NCBI RefSeq assembly: GCF_002367995.1
Contig: NZ_AP018211.1
Coordinates: 1-64,000, forward strand
Length of the DNA: 64,000 bases
Source of the DNA: Calothrix brevissima NIES-22
GTDB lineage: Bacteria > Cyanobacteriota > Cyanobacteriia > Cyanobacteriales > Nostocaceae
Direction of reading: 5' to 3'
In this document: positions 34,548 through 44,362 of the stretch, in pieces
Position numbering within the stretch: the stretch's first letter is position 1
Layout: each line of letters opens with the position of its first letter
The notes under the pieces: generated by a model
Databases searched by the model: none
The model's input: only the letters and a program-made list of their open reading frames with translations
Told to the model about the DNA's origin: nothing
Program-made: the position numbers and the translations under genes

Positions 34548-35155
34548 TACGAAAAGTTGCTTAGTAAAGATTTAGGAGTGTGAAACCCTGTCACAGAGCC
34601 AGTTTCAAAAATGACTTTGGCTTATTAACATACCTTTAGTCGCAATAAGGCACGAGAATATAGTGGTTACGCAATTCTTATTGAGAATACAAATTTGGGG
34701 CTAATCCCTGGAAACCGTTATCAGGAAACGATTGTAGAGATTTTGATATGACCTGAATCCTTACGTTGCTTAAATGTGCTGTAGTACTCAAAAGCAAGGA
34801 AGTAGATAAATAGTGGAATTGATGGATGAGCGTAGTTTACTGCCGCAGACATCGCCCTTAATTCTTAGAGGAAGTATGGCTTAGGGGCGATCGCTTCTTG
34901 TTCAATCGAGGAAAAAACCGTATGTAGGCGATCGCCCTTCAAAATTTACCAATCGTTTGGAGACGGCATTAGGTAAACTGAGCGCGAAAGTAATTTGATT
35001 GTGTTGACAATATATTCTTAGAGGAAAATGGGAAAGCGATCGCCCATTCAAGAAAGGAAATTGTCCAAGCGATCGCTTCTGCTGCATTTAGCAGTGTTTA
35101 GCTCAGGTTATGCGATGTCTAATGACAGGAATTCAAAAACAAGCTGCTTTGAGAG
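34548..35155. other. 608-bp non-coding region with helicase relic and dispersed motifs
   Basis: No gene. It holds a 13-mer variant at 34862, an ATTCAAGCGAGGAAA-like copy at 34901, a helicase 3'-end relic at 34942-35000, an exact 13-mer at 35015, another ATTCAAG..AGGAAA at 35046, and several HIP1 sites. The first 300 bases show nothing recognisable. Confidence 0.6.
34942..35000 (+). pseudogene. Relic of UvrD-like helicase 3' end (copy B)
   Basis: It reads KFTNRLETALGKLSAKVI-stop, against EFTSRLEIALGKVVAKVV-stop at the end of the helicase gene (34138). About 95 bases spanning it, through the 13-mer to a HIP1 site, are nearly the same as 48545-48643. Confidence 0.75.
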
Positions 35156-36913
35156 CTACACTGTAAAAGAGTCGCCAATCACACTAGAGAACCTAAAAGC
35201 GGTAGCAGGATCGCTGGCATCACCAATAAACTCGAAGTTCTTGACGAACATATTGGTAGATCCAAGACTTATTGTGTAGAAGCCATCGCCATTTGTGCTA
35301 CCTGAGACTCTGTAGGTTCCAGTGCCGAAAAGCAGCGTATCTCTGTTATTTCCACCATCAAAGCGTCCGGTTCCAAATCCTTTGATGATATCTTTACCAT
35401 CTCCGAGCCTGGTAGTGCCATTGCCACCAAAGCCACCAGTGAGAGCATCGACGATATCGTTACCAGTGCCAGTATTGATGGTGCCGTTATTGAAGATACC
35501 GATGTACCCATCGCCTAAGATGGAGTCGTTTCCGTTGCCGCTATTGATGATGCCATCGTTGTAGATGCCAAAAGATCCGCGAGAAGACCCAGCGATGGAG
35601 TCATTACCATCCCCCGTATCGATTTTGGGCGTTTCATTGTTGAAAATACTGTTGAAGATGCCTATTTGGTTGCCAGTCCCGATGATAGAGTCATCGCCAG
35701 CCCCCGTATCGATTTTGGCAGTTCCAAAGTTGTTGATGCCGATGGATCTATCATCTTTCAAGCCAAAACCATTAATAGAATCATTACCATTCCCCGTATT
35801 AATCGTGCCACTACCAGAAATGCCAATGGAGCCTCCAAAGCCATTAATAGAGTCGTTACCATTTCCAGTATTAATTGTGCCTGTGGTGTTCTCGATGCCA
35901 CCACCAGATCCCTCCCCGAAGATATAGTCATCCCCTGCTCCTGTATCAATTTTGGACATTTCAAAGTTGAGGATGCCTAATTGTTGGTTGCCAAAGCCAG
36001 TGATTTTGTCGTTACCAGCACCAGTATCGATAGTACCTTGATTGAAGATGCCGGTGGTGCTGCCAGTGCCAGTGATTTTGTCGTTACCAGTGCCAGTATT
36101 GATGGTGCCGCCGCTTTGATTGACAATGCCGAAGTCGCCGCCAGTGGCAGTGATTTTGTCGTTACCATCGCCGGTTTTTATAATGCCGTAGTTATCTATG
36201 CCGTTAGTACCAGTGGCAGTGATGGTGTCGCTACCATCGCCAGTATTGATGGTGCCGCCTTGTGCGTTGCGGATGCCGATATTGTTAGTGCTAGTGGCAG
36301 TGATTGTGTCGTTGCCATTACCTGTATTGATTGTTCCGCCTGCACCCTGCTCTATGCCTTCGCCCTCATTGAAGCCACCATTGCCAGTACCACTAGCAGT
36401 GATTGTGTCGTTGCCATCGCCAGTGTTGATGGTGGCGTTGAAGCTGCCAAAGCCGTTAAAGAGTCCGATTTGACCAGTGGCAGTGATTATGTCGCTGCCA
36501 GTACCAGTATCAATAGTGCCTTTTGTGTTGTAAATACCAAAATCTCCTTTGCCTATAACCTGGTCGTTACCATTACCCGTATTAATGGTGTGGAAGTTGT
36601 AAATGCCGACAGTGGCACCAGTGGCAGTGATTATGTCATTACCATCATCGGTATTAATGGTGCTGTTATCAGTGTTTATGAGGGCGGAGCCGTTAGCAGA
36701 AGTCGCGGCGATTGTATCATTGCCAGAGCGAGTATTTATGATGCCATTGTTGGTGATGCCGATGCCGAAGGAAGTATTATCGCCAGTGCCAGTGATTTTG
36801 TCATTACCACCAAGAGTATTGGCGGTGCCAGTATTAACTATTGCCTCAGTCCCTGATACCGGGACGATATCAGCCTTGTTGGTAAATCTTAGGGTGGAAA
36901 GATTTATAGCCAT
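35156..36913 (-). CDS. RTX/hemolysin-type repeat protein
   Basis: The 585-aa product is built almost wholly of repeats of about 20-25 residues, of the type TINTGNGNDTITATG and TIDTGAGNDKITGFG, a beta-roll-like Ca-binding pattern. The C-terminus changes to a non-repeat segment (RVSGSTNGDGFYTISLGSTN; VKNFEFIGDASDP), which could be the export signal of a type I secretion substrate. No signal peptide and no type I transporter nearby. The repeats create long false frames on the other strand. Confidence 0.8.
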   Translation of the reverse strand: MAINLSTLRFTNKADIVPVSGTEAIVNTGTANTLGGNDKITGTGDNTSFGIGITNNGIINTRSGNDTIAATSANGSALINTDNSTINTDDGNDIITATGATVGIYNFHTINTGNGNDQVIGKGDFGIYNTKGTIDTGTGSDIITATGQIGLFNGFGSFNATINTGDGNDTITASGTGNGGFNEGEGIEQGAGGTINTGNGNDTITATSTNNIGIRNAQGGTINTGDGSDTITATGTNGIDNYGIIKTGDGNDKITATGGDFGIVNQSGGTINTGTGNDKITGTGSTTGIFNQGTIDTGAGNDKITGFGNQQLGILNFEMSKIDTGAGDDYIFGEGSGGGIENTTGTINTGNGNDSINGFGGSIGISGSGTINTGNGNDSINGFGLKDDRSIGINNFGTAKIDTGAGDDSIIGTGNQIGIFNSIFNNETPKIDTGDGNDSIAGSSRGSFGIYNDGIINSGNGNDSILGDGYIGIFNNGTINTGTGNDIVDALTGGFGGNGTTRLGDGKDIIKGFGTGRFDGGNNRDTLLFGTGTYRVSGSTNGDGFYTISLGSTNMFVKNFEFIGDASDPATAFRFSSVIGDSFTV

Positions 36914-37431
36914 ATTAAAAACCTTGATAACTATTAGTTTTAATTACTTAGGAAAGACTGTACTAAATGGGCATTCCGGTACACTCAAAAAAACTCAAAA
37001 TTCTGAAATTAATACCTATTAAAGGTTTCAGTAAGTATCAAAAAAATGGAAAATTGTCGCGTCGCCCAAATTTATTTGAACAAATTAAAAACCTATGCAC
37101 TAAAAGTCTTTATTGTTAACACTTTTAACGATTAGTGCAATTTATTTACAAAAATTTTCCAGCACAGTCCCACCTAATTTGACATTAGATAAAAATTGTG
37201 AGGAACTTGTGACGGAACTAAAAAAATTAAGTAATTACATGAGTTCGATGGGGCCAATTGACTGTGGTAAGTTAATATGCAAATTGCTTTTATCCTCATC
37301 ATCAGCCGATGCGATCGCACAGGGTTATGTTATGAATTTAAATTTAAAGGAGTCGTAATCATGGATGAAATAGTCGTAATCATGGATGAAATTGTTAGAA
37401 AATTAGCAAATTGCGATCGCCCCCAACTCCT
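36914..37431. other. Mostly non-coding, one doubtful small ORF
   Basis: A TTG-started 81-codon plus frame (37113-37358) has a hydrophobic N-terminus and three cysteines, but no ribosome site; it may be a gene or chance. Just after it, GTCGTAATCATGGATGAAAT occurs twice in tandem (about 37353-37391). The rest shows nothing. Confidence 0.4.
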
Positions 37432-37644
37432 ATGACTAACATCCACGACCTTGGCATGACCGATACCGAATATGCTGCTCTTGTTGCCAAAGGATACGAC
37501 CCAAATTTAGAAGTTGAGCTAATAGAACTGGGCGAAAGTCCAGCTATAGCAAGGAAGTTAAGCCTAATTGTAGGGCTGACCAAAGATAAACCACCCCAGA
37601 CTGACCAGGAATGGGAAGAATTTATGGCAGTGTGGGAGGATTAG
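37432..37644 (+). CDS. 70-aa conserved small protein (copy 1)
   Basis: ATG 37432 (MTNIHDLGMTDTEYAALVAKGYDP) is used. The product is almost the same as that at 47274-47486 (Gly/Lys, Val/Leu and Glu/Gly differences and few others). Both follow a HIP1 site and a CCCCAAC stretch directly before the ATG. Short acidic protein ending QTDQEWEEFMAVW. Selection has kept the frame in both copies, so it is a real gene. Function unknown. Confidence 0.65.
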   Translation: MTNIHDLGMTDTEYAALVAKGYDPNLEVELIELGESPAIARKLSLIVGLTKDKPPQTDQEWEEFMAVWED

Positions 37645-37795
37645 TTTTCTTGGAAGCTTGAGGAGATGCGATCGCTAAAACGATAAAAAACGATAATTAG
37701 TTTTTTTGACCTTTATGCTTTTAACGCTATTGAACAATGGAAGGTACCTTTTCTAAACTAAACTGTGCGCGTTTGCCCCTGGGCGCAGCTTCCGT

Positions 37796-38278
37796 TTAGC
37801 CTGGGCGCGTTTCAGACATTTTTGGCGAAAAAGCCCGTTGGATTTTGAGTTTTACTTTGAATTCAGATTCTCTCTTGTGCTTAAAACTCAGCACATAGTC
37901 TTCTGAGCATCTTAGCTTACGCCTAACATCCAGCAGCACATCATTTAGAAAGCAGCAAATCCGTCTTAAGCGCCTGCGGTAAGAATACCTATTCGGTCTT
38001 CCCTCTGGGATCTTTTCATCCGCCAGCACTGCACGAAATCGTGCAATAAGAACGTCTCTGCTTGGGGATAAATTTTTACTTTGAAAACTATGCTTGATGG
38101 CACAATCTAGAGTTTCTTCGAGGCTAGGCATCGCTTTCTTGTTGTAAGAAGCTAATTCGCGAAGGTCAGCAAACGCCTCAAACATTCGCTCAAAAATATA
38201 AGCATCAAACAAATTTAGCCCTTCCAAGCTTTCAATCAATTTTTCGTCTTTCATAAGAGAATTTACGTTTACGAACAT
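37796..38278 (-). CDS. Hypothetical basic protein, 160 aa
   Basis: It is an all-helical-looking protein (SLEGLNLFDAYIFERMFEAFADL; SRDVLIARFRAVLADEKI) with an arginine-rich middle (RYSYRRRLRRICCF) and a basic C-terminus. An internal ATG at 38254 is an alternative start; neither has a clear ribosome site. It could bind nucleic acid from its basic patch, but no family is recognised. Confidence 0.55.
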   Translation of the reverse strand: MFVNVNSLMKDEKLIESLEGLNLFDAYIFERMFEAFADLRELASYNKKAMPSLEETLDCAIKHSFQSKNLSPSRDVLIARFRAVLADEKIPEGRPNRYSYRRRLRRICCFLNDVLLDVRRKLRCSEDYVLSFKHKRESEFKVKLKIQRAFSPKMSETRPG

Positions 38279-38332
38279 TCAAACATCAAGCCAAGGGTGC
38301 GATCGCTCCGACAATCCTCGCTTGAAAATGCC

Positions 38333-38896
38333 CTACCCAAACGGTTGTCCCCAACGCTCCCACATTTCTTTATTAAAAGGCGATCGCCACTTCTGAATCA
38401 TTGCCTGTTCTAAAGTTTGCCGTGCTTTTCTCTCCACTGGAGCATCCCACCAAAAGCCAATATTAATCGCCGTCTCCATCTGATAGCGATAATGCAAATC
38501 CTGGTAACTGCTGATGTAATCTTTGCAACCATGAGTCCCACGCCAGCGTTTGTTACTGCGGCAGGTTTCTCCCACATACAGTAAAAGAGAAGCAGCACTA
38601 TCAATCACAAAATACAAAGCTGCTTGACCAAAATCATCTGGCATCCGATAAAAGGCCATTGGTTGTAAATGCAGCTTAAACGGATCTATAGTGTCTGGGT
38701 CACAGTGCATGGGGGCTAGGTCGAAGAGTGTCACCTGCTCTGGTGGCTTGCTCTCTCTAACCTTCTGCTGATAGTCAAAAATCCGCGATTTCCATTTCAC
38801 CAGGGCATCGGCATCCATTACCAGTGCATCGGCTCTGCTGTTACGGGTAGGCTGAATTGTATTATCTGCAAACAGGTTTAGTTGCTGGGGTTCCAC
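38333..38896 (-). CDS. GIY-YIG nuclease-like protein
   Basis: The C-terminal part of this 187-aa product is a GIY-YIG domain: ALYFVIDSAASLLLYVGET (the two-strand GIY...YIG), CRSNKRWRGTHGC with the conserved Arg, then ETAINIGFWWDAP, LEQAMIQKWRSPFNKE with the catalytic Glu and Asn. The N-terminal 80 residues (QQLNLFADNTIQPTRNSRAD; VKWKSRIFDYQQKVRE) are unknown. Domains of this kind nick DNA in repair or mobility. It stands alone. Confidence 0.8.
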   Translation of the reverse strand: MEPQQLNLFADNTIQPTRNSRADALVMDADALVKWKSRIFDYQQKVRESKPPEQVTLFDLAPMHCDPDTIDPFKLHLQPMAFYRMPDDFGQAALYFVIDSAASLLLYVGETCRSNKRWRGTHGCKDYISSYQDLHYRYQMETAINIGFWWDAPVERKARQTLEQAMIQKWRSPFNKEMWERWGQPFG

Positions 38897-39086
38897 AGTG
38901 CAATGTAATGAATCTGTCTAGAGGACATAATAAAGCATTACCGGAAAGTGCGTAGGCGTAGCCCGCCTTTGGCATCGCTCCAGGGAAAACTTTGCGATTT
39001 ACTGATTATCTAAAAGGAGGATGGCAAAGGAAGATTTAACAAGTCATGCTGGAAGTAACACCAATAAGTTTTTTATGAGGTGTAAC

Positions 39087-39452
39087 ATGACTATTACTTT
39101 AAATCACACTATTGTACCTGCACGGGATAAACAAGCTTCGGCACAGTTTTTTGCCAGTATTTTTGGTTTGAAGGTAGAAAAAGGTGTAGGTCACTTCGCT
39201 GCTGTTCAGGTTAATGACACCTTAACTTTGGACTTTGCTGATAGTGACGAGTTTGAGTCACATCACTATGCGTTTCATGTTAGTGATGAAGAATTTGATG
39301 TCATATTTGCACGGGTAAAAGACAAAGGCATTGAATATAGTAGTGACCCCATGCACCACAATAAAGGTGAAATTAACCATAGAAAAGGAGGGCGTGGATT
39401 TTATTTTTATGACCCCAACGGCCATAACTTAGAACTTTTGACCCGTGTGTAA
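39087..39452 (+). CDS. VOC (glyoxalase/bleomycin-resistance) family protein
   Basis: ATG 39087 (MTITLNHTIVPARDKQAS) follows GAGGTGT; the product is 121 aa, one full VOC domain. Metal-binding positions look present: His in LNHTIV, and His/Glu in HHYAFHV and NLELL (with GRGFYFYDPNGHNLELL). The enzyme family covers glyoxalase, dioxygenase and resistance proteins; the substrate cannot be told. Single gene. Confidence 0.8.
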   Translation: MTITLNHTIVPARDKQASAQFFASIFGLKVEKGVGHFAAVQVNDTLTLDFADSDEFESHHYAFHVSDEEFDVIFARVKDKGIEYSSDPMHHNKGEINHRKGGRGFYFYDPNGHNLELLTRV

Positions 39453-39804
39453 ATATTTACTGGACTATCTAAGCGATTAACACCACAGGCATCCCTCCGG
39501 TTTTTAACTTTTTAAAAATCAGCCGCTCCTCATTCTTAGAGGAAAGTTGAGTTACCAGTTTTCCTCTAAGAAATTTTGCAGTATTAATTTACACTAATTA
39601 CACTCATCTTTTAAGAGGGGAAACGGGCGTAACCCAGAATTTCTAAATCGCAAGAGTTGCTTGTGATGGTATTGGAAACATTTAACTAAATATTTTGTCT
39701 TTCCATTTAAATACTATTGCAAGCACAGCAGATGTGAAATCGCATTAGAATTATCTGCAAATCAAAAATAAAACTATCAAGAAATTTATTTTTACATTAG
39801 TAGC
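39453..39804. other. Gap with inverted pair of the dispersed 13-mer
   Basis: TTCTTAGAGGAAA (39533-39545) and TTTCCTCTAAGAA (39560-39572) face each other with 14 bases between, forming a good 13-bp stem. The remaining 230 bases show nothing. Confidence 0.6.
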
Positions 39805-40143
39805 ATGAGATTAAAAGTTAATCTTCACAATTCTCACACACAAGAGGTAATTATCTTCACTGATTATGGAATGGAGTTTCCAGCCGATTCAATTCCAGAA
39901 CCCAAGCCCAATGATTTTTATATAAGTTATGAGGAAAGCTTTCCGACAATATTTAAGTTTATTGCTTACCGTACATTTTCAGAGTTTACTATTTGCCAGC
40001 TAAGGCAGACTATTTATCAAATAAATTTTTTTCCCAAGCAACACCCCAACAATGATTTACCATCTGGGTGGAGTATCACCATAAATTGTGACCCAGATAA
40101 ATTGGAGCAGATAAAGGCTGCCGCGATGGCAAAAATGAGTTAA
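39805..40143 (+). CDS. Hypothetical protein, 112 aa
   Basis: It is a soluble mixed alpha/beta protein with many aromatic residues (DFYISYEESFPTIFKFIAYRTFSEF). It ends in a helix with CDPDKLEQIKAAAMAK. No signal peptide or known motif. It is a plausible gene by its composition and open frame, but no family is recognised. Confidence 0.5.
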   Translation: MRLKVNLHNSHTQEVIIFTDYGMEFPADSIPEPKPNDFYISYEESFPTIFKFIAYRTFSEFTICQLRQTIYQINFFPKQHPNNDLPSGWSITINCDPDKLEQIKAAAMAKMS

Positions 40144-40217
40144 TAGTTAATTGCGATCGCACCCCTACCCAATTTGCATCACAATCAATAGTGCAGAAAC
40201 AAACAGGGTATTTGTAC

Positions 40218-40715
40218 ATGATGAATAAAACTGTACTAGTAGGGGCGATCGCGCTTATTGTCGCTGGCTGTGAACCAGCCCCACAACCATTAACATCACC
40301 TGTATCACCACAAACAACCACAGTTCCTACAACTTCTCCTAGTCCAACACCTGTATCACCACAAACAACCACAGTTCCTACAACCGCTTCTAGCCCAACA
40401 CTTTCACCAACCCCGGCATCAAGGACTTCACCCACATCTAAGCCAGCAGTAAAACCGACTATTAAACCCACCGCCGTCAAACAGTCGCGTCCTGTGGCTA
40501 CCTCAAAGCCCAAGGCAATAGTTTCAACTCCTCGCCCAATATCGAAACCTGCTGTTACTCGCTCACCTGTAACTTCTGGAGCAGCCATACCAGCGCAATC
40601 AGGTAACTGCAAAGAATTACGCGCTAGGGGAATTGAAAATATTGATGTGAAGGCTAACCCTTGGGCTAGTAAATTAGATAGAGATAAAGATGGAATTGCT
40701 TGCGAGTCAAATTAA
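40218..40715 (+). CDS. Lipoprotein with proline/threonine linker and Excalibur domain
   Basis: The product is about 165 aa. Two adjacent ATGs (40218, 40221) precede a short signal with lipobox VAGC. A long disordered PT/PS-rich stretch follows and contains a near-perfect tandem repeat of about 51 bases (VSPQTTTVPTT twice). The C-terminal 35 residues are an Excalibur-type Ca-binding domain: NCKELRARGIENIDV, then LDRDKDGIACE. Probably a surface lipoprotein; Excalibur domains often accompany nucleases. Single gene. Confidence 0.8.
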   Translation: MMNKTVLVGAIALIVAGCEPAPQPLTSPVSPQTTTVPTTSPSPTPVSPQTTTVPTTASSPTLSPTPASRTSPTSKPAVKPTIKPTAVKQSRPVATSKPKAIVSTPRPISKPAVTRSPVTSGAAIPAQSGNCKELRARGIENIDVKANPWASKLDRDKDGIACESN

Positions 40716-40755
40716 TGGGTCTGGGATAACGCGATCGCCCCTCATCCTCTAAGAT

Positions 40756-41586
40756 TTATTTTTTGGCTTTTGACTTTTTAATAAAAGCGATTATTTCCTC
40801 AAGTGCAACTCCTTGATTTTGCATTGATTTAATAATTGCGATCGCACCCACAGGAATGCTGCCAATACTTCTGCCCTTCCACTCGCCGTCTATTTTCTCT
40901 TCCCAATTAAACCCCCAGCGCCAATGCTGAGGCTTATCAGGGTCGCGTTTGTCCTCTATGATACGAGGGTAAGAAACAATACTGCCATTTTTCAACTTCT
41001 TATTTTCAAGGTATTTATACAAACAACCCTTTTGCTTACTGGGTTTGAGAGACTGTGCAGGGGCCACAGCTTCCTGATTTTCCTCTAAGAAATTTTTAGG
41101 TATTACTTCATACCATCCCTGCTTGAGAGTAAGGTGCTTTTTCTCCCTACCCTCACCAGCTAATACGCTGATAGTTTCCTCATTGATGCCTGTTACTGTG
41201 GCTTCATGCCCTATCCAATGGCTAAGGTTTTGGGTTCTAGTTTTAGTAATGCAGATTCGCTGACCTATCTGCAATTGATGTGTACACTCGATATTTGCAG
41301 ATAAAGCAGTGGTTAATTGCTTCTTAGACTTATGTTTATCCTCGCTTGAATTTTCGAGTATCAATTCAGACGAACTATTATCAAGCTCAAAAGTATCTGC
41401 GTGATTGCTCAGTTGTAATTGCTGTGTACACTCGATAGAAGGATTGGGAGCGTGAAGAGACAGGCGATCGCCAACCGAAGAGTCATCATCTACCTGTAAT
41501 TGGTCTGTACGCTCCATAGGTTCTAATCCACATACACCGCAGCCGCCACTTAAATAGATGTGCTGTGAATTGCAGCTAGGCATCAC
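40756..41586 (-). CDS. Cyanobacterial basic C-terminal-domain protein, 5' end at a transposon end
   Basis: The 276-aa frame ends with a domain (KQKGCLYKYLENKKLKNGSI, YPRIIEDKRDPDKPQHW, WGFNWEEKIDGEWKGRSIGS) also found at 51573-51914. The N-terminal half has three ECT/ERT-x-QLQ motifs (MERTDQLQV, IECTQQLQL, IECTHQLQI). Its GTG/ATG start codons lie inside the Tn3 end (41579-41625), so the native start was probably lost on insertion. One in-frame 13-mer (41079-41091) codes for FLEEN. Function unknown. Confidence 0.6.
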   Translation of the reverse strand: MMPSCNSQHIYLSGGCGVCGLEPMERTDQLQVDDDSSVGDRLSLHAPNPSIECTQQLQLSNHADTFELDNSSSELILENSSEDKHKSKKQLTTALSANIECTHQLQIGQRICITKTRTQNLSHWIGHEATVTGINEETISVLAGEGREKKHLTLKQGWYEVIPKNFLEENQEAVAPAQSLKPSKQKGCLYKYLENKKLKNGSIVSYPRIIEDKRDPDKPQHWRWGFNWEEKIDGEWKGRSIGSIPVGAIAIIKSMQNQGVALEEIIAFIKKSKAKK

Positions 41587-41642
41587 CGTGCCAAAACGGG
41601 AAAATTGTACGCTAAGGCTGAAAGCTATATTGCATAAGCATT

Positions 41643-43786
41643 TCAGCGATACTTATTTTCCTTAACCCGTAAAGGGCGCAACTTGTCCAAACTAGTCGCC
41701 TGCTTCAAATTCCACACATAATCGCCAGTGAGATTGATATGCTCCCACTCCAATGGCGACAAATGTTGCAAATATTCTTCACTGATATCCATTCCCTGTT
41801 GTTTCAAATAATCCACGGCTTTTTCTAAGTACACTGTATTCCACAAAACAATAGCCGCAATCACCAAATTCAACCCACTGGCCCGATAAAACTGATCTTC
41901 ATAAGAGCGATCGCGAATCTCGCCCAGCCGATTAAAAAACACCGCTCTTTTGAGGGTATGTTTAGCCTCACCCTTGTTTAGCCCCGCCGTCGCTCGCCGC
42001 CGCAATTCTGGACTCTGCAACCATTCCAAAGTAAAAACAAATCAGTCAACTTAATTCTTGGCAGTAAACTATGAACTTTTCTGCTAAATCCATCAACCTC
42101 CTTCGGCACAGCATTGGTGAGAGGAGTAATAATTAACATCTCGTTTTCTATCCTGACATCAACTAGTTTCTTCTCTGCCATTAAAGAAGAAACTAGCGAT
42201 AATTGTTCAGACAATTCGAGTGACCGTTGTTCAATATAGGTACTAAAATCTGTCGCTACTGCCACAGGTATTGTGTGAGAAGAACGCATTGACTGCCATG
42301 CACTATCTGCTAACAGATAATCCTCGAAATCTTGAAACTGCTTCGACCCTGCTACCCAAATATCCCCAGAACGCAAACCACTGCGTAACTCAGCTAAAGC
42401 ACACATCTCATAGTAGTGACGGTCAATAGTATCGCCCTTAATTACATGTTTTAACCAACGAGGTTTAACGAAACTAGTGTCCGCAGATTCCGGCACTTTT
42501 CGACCGCCTGATATATTTAATTCTTTAATAACCTCCAAAGCTTTTATCACTGGTAAACTGGCTTTGGTAGCTTTAAACTCAAAAGCTTCTAACAATTTGG
42601 GTGTATAACGCCGCAACTGTGAATAACGGTTATCAAGCAATTCAAGATAATCAAAATCTGCTGGTCTGGCTAGCTTTTCAGCTTCAGCAACACTACTAAT
42701 AAATTTTTCCCAATTCAATACAGATTCAATCGCTTGATAGGCATCATTTGACTCATCTCTAGCCGCAATTAGCGCCTTACCCACTTGAGCATACAATCGC
42801 ACTTTCTCATTAATTGCTTTGCCATCACGTTGAAACTTATCACCATGCTGATGCTCACTTTTATTAAACAATTTACTCATCATTTTATCGTGCATCCCTA
42901 TGGCATAATCGACCAATGAGGCACTCCATTCAATGAGAAAAGCACCTAAAATAGCATAGCGTCTCAATTCATCCAACCTAGATAAGTGAGCAGGTGTAGA
43001 TTTCGCACCAGTTCTGGTAAATTGTAGCAGGCGATTTTGGTGTACTCTTTTCAAGCATCCAGAGTCGAGATTGAGATGGCGAATAAACTCTAGTCGTTCC
43101 ACTAATTTTAAAAAGTTTCTCGGATTAGCTTGACCTGGTGGTTGACGCAGCCAAATTAAATCAGTCAGCTTTTTATCAGGCTCGACAACTAATAATTTAT
43201 CCAGTGCTGTCTTTTGTAATGTTGTTAAACTTTTAGTTAACTCAAGACATACTAATTTTTGAGCGCGATTTCTGACTTCCCAGGCTAAACGTTCTACTGT
43301 AGAAATAGCTGGAATAATAATTTGGCGCAAGCGCATCTCATCCATTAACGCTCCCACAAGTGCCATCCCTTTATCTGAGGATATGGCAAATGGTAATAAC
43401 CATTTTGAGAGTTGTTTGTATATAGATGTATTAAAAGTCCGAAATCCAAAATAATTTTGAATTTCTGCTAAATGTTCGCGTCGAGTTGTATCTCTTTGGG
43501 AATACTCTGTTATTATTGCTGGGTCAAGTTTTAATTGAGATGCAATATAAAATAGTACAGATTCCGGTACTATTTCTCCTAGATTCCAAACACGACCAGG
43601 AAAGCGTAGGTAGCACAACTGTACGGCAAAACCCAGACGATTATGTGGTCTACGACGCTCTTTGATAATTTTGAGTTCGTCATTACTAAAAGTATAGTAG
43701 CGAGCTATATCTCTTGTGGTAATAGAATCGGGAATTTCAGTAAATTGTAGTCGCTGTGTTGGAGATAAAAGTTCGCGCGTTGCCAA
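41643..43786 (-). pseudogene. tnpA: Tn3 transposase TnpA, internally deleted and frameshifted
   Basis: From ATG 43786 it reads about 590 residues of a Tn3 TnpA with the DUF4158-type N-terminus (LLSPTQRLQFTEIPDSI; RYYTFSNDELKIIKERR). Near 42030, LTDLFLLW jumps to [20 protein letters not shown] in another frame. That is the family's C-terminus, ending [17 protein letters not shown]. Full TnpA is close to 1000 aa, so roughly 250-300 residues including most of the DDE catalytic core are missing. The element cannot move without a helper. Confidence 0.85.
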
Positions 43787-43808
43787 TTAAATACCTGTAT
43801 ATTTGATT

Positions 43809-44273
43809 TCAAGCAGTAGTTTGATTTTGTTTGTAATTCGCGCCGCAGTAAGGGCAAAATTTGAATTTCAGCGACATAATTGGTTCATTGCAACTGACAC
43901 AGCGATTTCGTAAGGCTGTACCACAAGCAAAGCAATACTTTGACCGTAAGTCAGTCCACATTGGGTCAGGGGTAGTTCCTGGAGTCCAACATCTGGGGCA
44001 AAACTTGAGTGAAGTTATGGTTTCTGGAGAGACTTTCTTAGCTGCTGCATCCAAGTACTCTGGTGGTATCCCCAACGCCGAAGCCAGACCACCTTTAGCC
44101 TTTTGATTGAGCCTTGAAGTTTGTCCACCTTCAATTTTGCGGATGGTCTGGATATGTATCCCCGCTTTGAAACTCAACTCTTTTTGGGTTAAAGAAAGAT
44201 GACCTCGCAATCTCTGGACGTAATTAGCAAGCCCTTCTTCCCCTGTGGGAAGCGTCGAATGTTCTGTTATCAC
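43809..44273 (-). CDS. XRE regulator with C-terminal zinc ribbons
   Basis: The 154-aa product has an N-terminal XRE HTH (LANYVQRLRGHLSLTQKELS, IHIQTIRKIEGGQTSRL). The C-terminus carries paired CxxC groups (FCPRCW, YCFACG, RCVSCN, FCPYCG), two zinc ribbons. It lies 22 bp upstream of tnpA on the same strand and divergent from the recombinase. I infer it represses tnpA and the recombinase from the shared control region at 44274-44362. HTH plus ribbons is a typical mobile-element regulator layout. Confidence 0.75.
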   Translation of the reverse strand: MITEHSTLPTGEEGLANYVQRLRGHLSLTQKELSFKAGIHIQTIRKIEGGQTSRLNQKAKGGLASALGIPPEYLDAAAKKVSPETITSLKFCPRCWTPGTTPDPMWTDLRSKYCFACGTALRNRCVSCNEPIMSLKFKFCPYCGANYKQNQTTA

Positions 44274-44362
44274 TATTAAAATATATCTAAAAGTATATTT
44301 ATTAATAATAATTATATATTTACACTTTTATTCAAATAAATTGCCAAAAGCTCTCTAAAGTA
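44274..44362. promoter_or_regulatory. Divergent control region with recombinase core-like site
   Basis: Between the regulator and the recombinase lies a very AT-rich 89 bp. It contains an inverted repeat AAATATA, 8 bases, TATATTT (44279-44300), the size of a tyrosine-recombinase core site, and a further TAATAATAATTATATATT stretch. It may serve both as resolution site and as operator. Confidence 0.5.

Noticed and set aside
35981-36856. 291-codon plus-strand frame
   Set aside because: It lies opposite the RTX-type repeat gene and has the biased composition (VVTIASIDGA) expected from the complement of the repeats.
40076-40612. 178-codon minus frame opposite the Excalibur lipoprotein
   Set aside because: Repetitive glycine/valine composition mirrors the PT-rich linker on the plus strand; the lipoprotein has signal and domain evidence.
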